From Deltaproteobacteria bacterium (GTDB taxonomy: Bacteria; Desulfobacterota; Desulfobacteria; Desulfobacterales; JAFDCJ01): a stretch of DNA of 12,282 bases. The translations under genes and the position numbers were made by a program. The stretch's first letter is position 1. Each line of letters starts with the position of its first letter. Shown piece by piece: positions 7,905 to 12,282 of the stretch. The DNA is taken from contig JAJRVC010000582.1 of NCBI GenBank assembly GCA_024277475.1, positions 1-12,282 on the forward strand. Reading direction: 5' to 3'. Below the pieces are notes generated by a model that saw only the letters and a program-made list of their open reading frames with translations, was not told where the DNA came from and did not search any database.

Positions 7905-8208
7905 TCATTAAAGATGTCGTTGTCTTGCGGGAAGCAGCGGATGATCTAACTGCGGGACGAATTTTTTATGAGCAAAGGGAGCCGGTGTTGGCGATTACTT
8001 CTGGGATAGTCTGATTGCTGATATCGAATCATTGTTCATTTTCGCGGGTATTCACGCCAGGAAACATGGACTTTATCGCATGCTGGCAAAAAGATTTCCT
8101 TATGTAGTCTATTACAATGTCGAGGGTGAAATTGTCCGTATTGTCGCAATATTACCCCTGCGAAGAGATCCGGCATGGCTTGAGGAAAAAGTGAGTGGCA
8201 GAAAATGA
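7901..8208 (+). pseudogene. RelE/ParE-type toxin broken by a one-base frameshift (TA pair 2)
   Basis: The start (ATG 7901, overlapping the antitoxin stop) reads MIIKDVVVLREAADDLTAGRIFYEQREP and then leaves the family frame, stopping at TGA 8012-8014 after 37 codons. From about 7984 the family sequence continues in the neighbouring frame: GVGDYFWDSLIADIESL, GIHARKHGLYRMLAKRFP, VVYYNVEGEIVRIVAI, ending at TGA 8206-8208. The whole stretch is 308 bases, one short of 103 codons, so a single base is missing around 7979-7985. The rest of the protein is well preserved, so the event is recent or a sequencing error. A programmed -1 shift looks unlikely: I see no slippery heptamer in the permitted window, and slipping at the T6 run upstream would hit an immediate TGA. 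Its 3' end overlaps the helicase start by 4 bases, so the break also removes translation into that junction. Confidence 0.85.
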
Positions 8209-10913
8209 TTCATCGCTTTTCATCCCGCAGGCAACCGCTTGACGTCTCTTTTATTCAAAACAGGCTGGCGGAAGCAGTTTCTTATGACCGCATAGCCGGT
8301 TTCTTCAGGTCTTCTTTGCTGGAAGTGGCTGGGGAACAATTGGAAGCGCTGAATGGTAAGATTCGGGTTGTCTGTAATTCGGAAATTGATCAGCGTGATG
8401 TGAGCACAGCAAAGGCTGCCCAGCAGGCCATGCGGAAATCCTGGTGTGCAGGTAAGCCGGAGAAACTGGGAGAGGCAAGTAAAGATCGTTTCAGTCGTCT
8501 TTTTGATCTTTTGCGTAGTGGTAAGATGGAGGTTCGGGTGCTCCCGGACAAGACCTTTGGCCTGATCCATGGCAAGGCCGGAGTGATTGGTTACCAGGGC
8601 GGCCGAAAGACGTGTTTCATGGGCAGTGCCAATGAAAGCATTACAGCCTGGAAGCTGAACTATGAACTGGTCTGGGAAGATGACTCTGATGAGGCTGTGC
8701 AGTGGGTTCAGGAGGAGTTTGAGACCCTCTGGCATCATCCCGATGCTATCCCGTTAAGCGAATTTGTTATCAAGGATATCGGGCGGCTTTCCCGGCGGCA
8801 AGAGGTTGATGTTGGCAAGTGGCAGGGAAGCCCGGCTGTTGATCCGGCAGCCGGTGTGGTTGAAACCCCGGTTTATCGCAGGGAATACGGCCTGTGGGCG
8901 CACCAGAAATATTTTATCAAGCTGGCCTTTGATGCCCATAAAACAGGTGGAGCCCGTTTTGTCCTGGCAGACCAGGTCGGCCTTGGCAAAACTGTGCAGT
9001 TGGCTTTAAGCGCCATGCTGATGGTGCTGCATGGCAACAAACCCGCCCTGATCATCGTGCCCAAACCCTTGACCCTCCAGTGGCAGGATGAACTTCGAGA
9101 CCTGCTTGGTGTGCCATCAGCAGTGTGGAACGGACGGGAATGGATTGACGAACAGGGGATTATTTATCCTTCAACCGGCCCGGAGTCTATTAAGATGTGT
9201 CCACGGCGCATCGGCATTATGTCCCAGGGACTTATTACCTCGGGTTCCGAGGTTGCTGATTACCTGAAGCAGATGCGGTTTGAATGTATTATCGTGGATG
9301 AAGCGCACCGGGCCAGACGCCGGAAGGTTAACGATCAAGCCATGTTTGAAAAAGCTGATCCAAACAACCTGATGCGTTTTCTCTGGGAGATCAGCCCACG
9401 CACCAAGAGCCTGCTCCTTGCCACGGCAACCCCGGTACAGTTGCACCCCATTGAAGCTTGGGATATGCTCAGGATACTGGCTATTGGCAATGAAATGGTT
9501 CTTGGGACGGAATGGAGCGAATGGAACAGGGCAGACAGAGCTCTTCCTGTTGTCATGGGAGAAAAGGAAATCCCCGAGGAGCAGGGAGAGGCATGGCGCT
9601 GGATCAGGAATCCAATGCCGCCCGCAACGGAGAGCCGTGATTTCAAACTGTTGCGGAGGAAACTTGGCCTGAAAGATACTGATTTTGTGGCTGACGGTGA
9701 TAGCCTGGAGTATTTGCGGCCACCGGAAATCACCCGATTGAAGAATGTTATCCCGGGCTTTGGTAGAACACACAATCCCTTTATCCGTCATATCGTCAGG
9801 CGTACCAGGGAATATCTTGAAGAGACTATCGACCCTGCTACCGGCGAGCCATATATGAAGCCGGTACGGGTGAAACTTTTTGGTGAGGGAGCAGACGAGG
9901 CGATCATCCTGCCACCATATCTCCAGGATGCGTATCGGGCGGCAGAGGAATTTTGTAATCTGCTGAGCAAGAGAGTCAGGGGAGCTGGTTTCTTGAAAAC
10001 TCTTTTGCTCAGGCGTATCGGCAGCACCATTTATGCCGGGCGACAAACCACGGAAAAAATGTTGAACAAATGGGGAACGGAAGATAGCATCGTCAATGGA
10101 GCACTGTTTGAAGAAGAGGATGATGCGGTTGTCCATGCTGATCAGGAAAGCATGAAGAACATAACCGATGTTGAGCGGTCTACACTCAGTCGTTGTCTGA
10201 AAGCCCTGGACGCCAGCCAGGATAGAGATCCTAAATATCAGAAGGTGAAAGAACTTCTTGCAGGGCAAGGCTGGCTGGAACTTGGTTGTATCATATTCTC
10301 CCAATATTTTGATTCTATCTGGTGGCTTGCCGGGCAACTTTCGGCAGACATGCAGGATGAGGCTATTGGCATCTATGCGGGTGGTACTCATTCAGGAATC
10401 ATGCGGTCAGGTATTTTTAGCAGAATTTCACGCGATGAGCTGAAAGCAAAGATCAGCACCGGAGAAATTCGGCTGTTACTCGGTACGGATGCTGCCAGTG
10501 AGGGATTAAACCTGCAGCGGCTGGGCACATTGATCAACCTTGATCTCCCGTGGAATCCGACCCGGCTTGAACAGAGGAAAGGACGCATCCAACGTATCGG
10601 CCAGGTACGTGATGAAATCTATGTCTATAATATGCGCTACCAGGGATCGGTTGAAGACCGGGTGCATGAGCTTCTTTCCAGCCGCCTGGAAGATATCCAT
10701 GGCCTGTTTGGCCAGATTCCTGATGTTCTTGAGGACGTCTGGATTGATGTTGCCAACGGCGAGGTGGAAGAGGCCAGGAAACTCATCGAATCAGTCCATC
10801 CCAAACACCCCTTTGATGAAAAATATAACAGGGTAAGCGATATTGACTGGGAGAGTTGCGCAACAGTATTGGACGAAGAAGATAAAAAAAGAGTGCTTGT
10901 CCAGGGATGGTAA
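8205..10913 (+). CDS. SNF2/helicase with N-terminal phospholipase-D-like domain
   Basis: A 902-residue superfamily 2 DNA helicase/translocase. The N-terminal 200 residues carry a PLD-like motif: H122-G-K124, then G140-S-A-N143. The Asp expected four residues after K is G129, so the HKD motif is incomplete; many helicase-linked PLD domains are similarly altered, and nuclease activity is uncertain. The ATPase core is complete: DQVGLGKT (256-263), DEAH (365-368), ATATP (406-410), GTDAASEGLNLQ (from 760) and RKGRIQRIGQ (791-800) with the arginine finger. The RIGQ ending and the late spacing are typical of SNF2/RapA-like proteins. The start ATG 8205 lies in the stop region of the broken toxin, with only a weak upstream GA-rich site. 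It is the last operon gene and probably the DNA-translocating effector arm, acting with the DUF499 ATPase and methyltransferase (inference). Confidence 0.9.
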   Translation: MIHRFSSRRQPLDVSFIQNRLAEAVSYDRIAGFFRSSLLEVAGEQLEALNGKIRVVCNSEIDQRDVSTAKAAQQAMRKSWCAGKPEKLGEASKDRFSRLFDLLRSGKMEVRVLPDKTFGLIHGKAGVIGYQGGRKTCFMGSANESITAWKLNYELVWEDDSDEAVQWVQEEFETLWHHPDAIPLSEFVIKDIGRLSRRQEVDVGKWQGSPAVDPAAGVVETPVYRREYGLWAHQKYFIKLAFDAHKTGGARFVLADQVGLGKTVQLALSAMLMVLHGNKPALIIVPKPLTLQWQDELRDLLGVPSAVWNGREWIDEQGIIYPSTGPESIKMCPRRIGIMSQGLITSGSEVADYLKQMRFECIIVDEAHRARRRKVNDQAMFEKADPNNLMRFLWEISPRTKSLLLATATPVQLHPIEAWDMLRILAIGNEMVLGTEWSEWNRADRALPVVMGEKEIPEEQGEAWRWIRNPMPPATESRDFKLLRRKLGLKDTDFVADGDSLEYLRPPEITRLKNVIPGFGRTHNPFIRHIVRRTREYLEETIDPATGEPYMKPVRVKLFGEGADEAIILPPYLQDAYRAAEEFCNLLSKRVRGAGFLKTLLLRRIGSTIYAGRQTTEKMLNKWGTEDSIVNGALFEEEDDAVVHADQESMKNITDVERSTLSRCLKALDASQDRDPKYQKVKELLAGQGWLELGCIIFSQYFDSIWWLAGQLSADMQDEAIGIYAGGTHSGIMRSGIFSRISRDELKAKISTGEIRLLLGTDAASEGLNLQRLGTLINLDLPWNPTRLEQRKGRIQRIGQVRDEIYVYNMRYQGSVEDRVHELLSSRLEDIHGLFGQIPDVLEDVWIDVANGEVEEARKLIESVHPKHPFDEKYNRVSDIDWESCATVLDEEDKKRVLVQGW

Positions 10914-11001
10914 ACTCCGCATAGAGCCTCCAACCGTGATAATATGTTTAACGTCAACATTTCAACATCTCAAGATAGGCCATAAAACTGAACGGAGTTT
11001 A
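10911..11001. repeat. 9-bp inverted repeat overlapping the helicase stop
   Basis: TAAACTCCG (10911-10919, including the stop codon) is matched by CGGAGTTTA (10993-11001). The right arm can also fold locally with CATAAAACT at 10981-10989 through a bulge, so two alternative structures compete. There is no T run, so a classical terminator is not supported. Confidence 0.5.
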
Positions 11002-11021
11002 TGGAACCGGGGTGTCCTGAC

Positions 11022-11059
11022 TTGGGACGAATAGCGTTACCGTTCCGAAAGAGTCCCAA
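11022..11059. repeat. 7-bp inverted repeat
   Basis: TTGGGAC (11022-11028) pairs with GTCCCAA (11053-11059) around a 24-base loop. It lies between the operon and the tRNA-like sequence. Function unknown; it may be chance or part of a terminator or small RNA. Confidence 0.35.
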
Positions 11060-11181
11060 AAGCCTTACAGCACTATTTTTAACAGCAAAAAGGACACCAT
11101 AAGCCTTTTAAAAACACCTACTTTTGGCAAACTAATCTTTTAAATATCAGTTCATTAACTTGGTCCGATACCGACATTAAA

Positions 11182-11219
11182 GGGGGGTTGTTGGGTTCGA
11201 GCCCCCCAGCAGTCCACCA
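11182..11219 (+). other. tRNA/tmRNA-like 3' end, possible integration-site remnant
   Basis: The block has a G6 tract (11182-11187), a T-loop-like GGTTCGAGC (11194-11202), a C6 tract (11202-11207) and ends AGCAGTCCACCA followed by T7, the usual look of the last 40 bases of a tRNA or tmRNA gene with its terminator. It is not a proper gene: no matching 5' acceptor, D-arm or anticodon arm precedes it. The T-arm also has 8 extra bases (TTGTTGGG, 11188-11195); without them G6-TTCGAG-C6 would fold perfectly. Truncated tRNA 3' ends of this type often mark the attachment site of an integrated island. I could not assign an amino acid. Confidence 0.4.
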
Positions 11220-11262
11220 TTTTTTTGCAAAACATTAGAGTATTTCAAAATGGATTCAAATC

Positions 11263-11736
11263 ATGACTAACGATGGCCGACTTGAGTTCAAAAGAAAATT
11301 TGTACTTGAAAATCTAGAAAGGGTGAAAAAAGGCAGCGATAGAGCTCTTTCTAACTGCGATAATGTTAAAAAATGGCTTATCACCGTTTGGTCAGGCACG
11401 ATCGCTATTTCAATCAAGGAATATTGGCTAAGAGAATCGCTACTTCAACTTTTGGCTTTTGAAATTTTTTCTTTTTATATTTTGGAAGTTCATTTTCGAA
11501 TTTTTGCCGTCGAGTATGCAAAAAGAATAACGGCTATGGAGCAGTGGATACTATCAGCATCTGATGAAGAAATGGTTAACCTCAGGGACGCATTGTGTTC
11601 AGTTGCGCCACTAATAAAAGGAAAAGACAAGTTCAATTTTTACATAGATGCAATAAAACATCGCTATACATTTCCATTTTATATTTACATGAGTTTTGCT
11701 TCAGTTTTTCTATTTCTGATATTGAATGGGAAGTAG
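11263..11736 (+). CDS. Small predicted membrane protein, unrecognised family
   Basis: A 157-residue protein with about three hydrophobic segments: 37-51 (KWLITVWSGTIAISI), 59-78 (SLLQLLAFEIFSFYILEVHF) and 136-155 (TFPFYIYMSFASVFLFLIL), separated by charged, likely helical stretches. The N-terminal 35 residues are charged and predicted cytosolic. The gene is much A+T-richer than the defence operon (for example 20 G/C in the 60 bases 11281-11340), suggesting a different origin. ATG 11263 has no good ribosome site; GTG or TTG alternatives are not better. The architecture (charged helix, two close membrane helices, soluble helical part, last membrane helix) is loosely like small membrane effectors of defence systems such as SLATT proteins, but this is a resemblance of layout only. 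It is codirectional with the operon yet 349 bases away. Confidence 0.6.
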   Translation: MTNDGRLEFKRKFVLENLERVKKGSDRALSNCDNVKKWLITVWSGTIAISIKEYWLRESLLQLLAFEIFSFYILEVHFRIFAVEYAKRITAMEQWILSASDEEMVNLRDALCSVAPLIKGKDKFNFYIDAIKHRYTFPFYIYMSFASVFLFLILNGK

Positions 11737-11776
11737 CTGAAAGAATCCTGAATCCGTGAGGCCCACTGCACTTCCT

Positions 11777-11790
11777 CCTCAAAATTGAGG
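11777..11790. repeat. Short hairpin after the membrane protein gene
   Basis: CCTCAAAATTGAGG is a perfect palindrome 40 bases behind the stop at 11736, followed by TAGTTTT. It could be a weak terminator for the membrane protein gene; the short stem and poor T tract make this uncertain. Confidence 0.35.
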
Positions 11791-11868
11791 TAGTTTTGAA
11801 AAAATTTTACACAGGGGGCTCTTTTTCGACAGCATAGGCCATGTTTTTGTTAATTTCTTCTAAGTAAA

Positions 11869-11887
11869 CCCCCGGCTTTGCCGGGGG
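11869..11887. repeat. Perfect 8-bp hairpin, likely IS200/IS605 left-end structure
   Basis: CCCCCGGC (11869-11876), loop TTT, GCCGGGGG (11880-11887). No T run follows (CAATAAAAG), so a terminator is less likely than the subterminal hairpin that Y1 transposases bind at the left end of IS200/IS605 elements. It lies 82 bases upstream of the transposase start codon. Confidence 0.7.
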
Positions 11888-11923
11888 GCAATAAAAGTTT
11901 GACAGTTCCTGAAATATGAAGGA

Positions 11924-11965
11924 GCCTCCAAACTCGTGGACCGCTCAAAGTCACGAGAAGGAGGC
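11924..11965 (+). promoter_or_regulatory. Hairpin sequestering the tnpA ribosome binding site
   Basis: GCCTCC (11924-11929) pairs with GGAGGC (11960-11965), and inside it CTCGTG (11933-11938) pairs with CACGAG (11952-11957); a 13-base loop remains. The right arm is the Shine-Dalgarno GGAGG (11960-11964), 5 bases before ATG 11970. The folded mRNA would hide the ribosome site and keep transposase levels low, as established for the tnpA leader of IS200. Confidence 0.75.
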
Positions 11966-11969
11966 TTCA

Positions 11970-12107
11970 ATGAACAACATAAACAGCTTAAGTCACTCAA
12001 GGTGGGAATGCCAATTATGTGCAGCTGCACATAATTTGCAATCCCATCTTACGTGGGATAACCTCTCCCATTCATGCATAGGTTCATCCTCCAAATTAAC
12101 CCTGTGA
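11970..12107 (+). pseudogene. tnpA: IS200/IS605 transposase gene, 5' fragment fused to unrelated sequence
   Basis: ATG 11970 follows an ideal GGAGG. The first 15 codons read MNNINSLSHSRWECQ, the typical N-terminus of IS200-group Y1 transposases, which normally continues with a YH.V(F/W).PK stretch. Here it instead reads LCAAAHNLQSH and ends at TGA 12105-12107. The switch coincides with the 24-bp palindrome at 12013-12036. The catalytic HUH motif and Tyr are absent, so the product is inactive. An ATG-less upstream extension in the same frame exists but is the untranslated leader. Confidence 0.65.
12013..12036. repeat. Perfect 24-bp palindrome in a longer imperfect inverted repeat
   Basis: The half site AATTATGTGCAG (12013-12024) is followed exactly by its reverse complement (12025-12036). 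Pairing continues outward with few mismatches: TGC/GCA, then GGG (12003-12005)/CCC (12043-12045), and AAGG/CTT-type ends, to roughly 11999-12050. The core has 9-bp arms around CAGCTG, a layout compatible with a tyrosine-recombinase core site. It sits exactly where the transposase coding match ends. Confidence 0.85.
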
Positions 12108-12282
12108 CGGAGCTTTCTTCGGTGGTTGAACCTAATGCATTTTACCCCGGAACGGCATAGCCGTCAGGCTAAGCAATTCACTATCATCACAACGCTATGG
12201 ATACCACCTCGCCGTCATACCTCAACTTGAATACATTGAACAGTATTTCCGGAGAGTTATTTCCACCTTTTTTCTTTTCCAG
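12037..12282. other. Stem-rich sequence of unknown nature, window edge
   Basis: No convincing gene. It holds an inverted repeat TGCATAGGTTCA (12075-12086)/TGAACCTAATGCA (12127-12139, one bulged A), and a perfect 5-bp hairpin ACGGC-ATA-GCCGT (12152-12164). From 12197 an ATG frame stays open to the window end (28 codons), too short to judge. The nested stems suggest a structured RNA or a mobile-element end that continues past the window. Confidence 0.5.

Larger units (their letters stand above)
10914..11262. other. Intergenic region, no gene seen
   Basis: A 349-base gap with no credible reading frame. It holds two inverted repeats (10911-11001 and 11022-11059), an A+T-rich middle around 11080-11160, and a tRNA/tmRNA-like 3' end at 11182-11219 followed by a T run. 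I see no strong terminator for the defence operon, and no confident promoter for the gene at 11263. Confidence 0.7.
11869..12014 (+). mobile_element. IS200/IS605-type element, left end and truncated tnpA
   Basis: The segment carries a G+C-rich hairpin (11869-11887), a second long hairpin over a ribosome site (11924-11965), and the start of a transposase gene (from 11970). Hairpin-bearing ends without terminal inverted repeats and a single small HUH (Y1) transposase are the hallmark of IS200/IS605 elements, which move as single-stranded DNA. Recognisable coding sequence ends after 15 codons, so the copy is truncated or interrupted at the 24-bp palindrome. The precise left tip cannot be fixed. 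Confidence 0.65.

Noticed and set aside
7960..8014. Programmed -1 frameshifting in the second toxin
   Set aside because: The T6 run leads straight into TGA after a -1 slip, and no X-XXY-YYZ heptamer is found between it and the frame change, so a mutation or sequencing error is the simpler explanation.
9171..10391. A 406-codon open frame on the minus strand
   Set aside because: It lies wholly inside the helicase gene, whose motifs are unmistakable. The translated product shows no recognisable domain and is a codon-bias shadow.
10843..11034. A 63-codon open frame running off the helicase end
   Set aside because: It begins inside the helicase in another frame, has no ribosome site and no recognisable sequence.
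11869..11887. Rho-independent terminator
   Set aside because: The stem is strong, but no T tract follows, and its position before an IS200-type leader fits a transposon end better.
12197..12282. Open frame from ATG 12197 to the window end
   Set aside because: Only 28 codons, low complexity, no ribosome site and no recognisable sequence.

Overview
The window carries one bacterial defence-type operon, all on the + strand, placed directly behind the 3' end of a glutaminyl-tRNA synthetase gene (glnS) and followed by A+T-richer accessory DNA with mobile-element debris. GlnRS, moderate G+C, Shine-Dalgarno starts and dense gene overlap point to a Gram-negative bacterium. A Desulfobacterota-like or other proteobacterial host is a guess, not a demonstrated result.

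Layout. 1-299: last third or less of glnS. 384-10913: a compact operon with the order DUF499 P-loop ATPase (384-3479), DUF3780 protein (3476-4120), antitoxin and RelE/ParE toxin (4159-4676), DUF1156 DNA methyltransferase (4679-7648), a second antitoxin with a frameshifted RelE/ParE toxin (7698-8208), and an SNF2-type helicase with an N-terminal phospholipase-D-like domain (8205-10913). Most junctions overlap or nearly touch, so the genes look co-transcribed and partly translationally coupled. 10914-11262: structured non-coding DNA ending in a tRNA/tmRNA-like 3' end. 11263-11736: an A+T-rich gene for a small membrane protein. 11869-12014: the left end and first 15 codons of an IS200/IS605-type transposase gene, including a hairpin that buries its ribosome binding site. 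The coding match stops at a perfect 24-bp palindrome (12013-12036), behind which lies a further stem-rich stretch of unknown nature.

How the genes may work together. A large ATPase, a modification methyltransferase, a translocase/helicase with a PLD-like domain and a small partner protein form a self/non-self DNA discrimination set comparable in logic to BREX and DISARM. PglZ (BREX) and DrmB/DUF1998 (DISARM) are not encoded here. As far as I recall, DUF499, DUF1156 and DUF3780 co-occur in defence islands and are labelled anti-phage-associated in protein family collections; I could not check this. The unusual part is that two related toxin-antitoxin pairs are embedded between the core genes, one apparently intact and one with a broken toxin. 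Short 7-nt tandem repeats sit at three gene junctions, and the methyltransferase gene contains a sharply A+T-richer internal segment. Together these suggest an operon assembled and remodelled by insertion and recombination.
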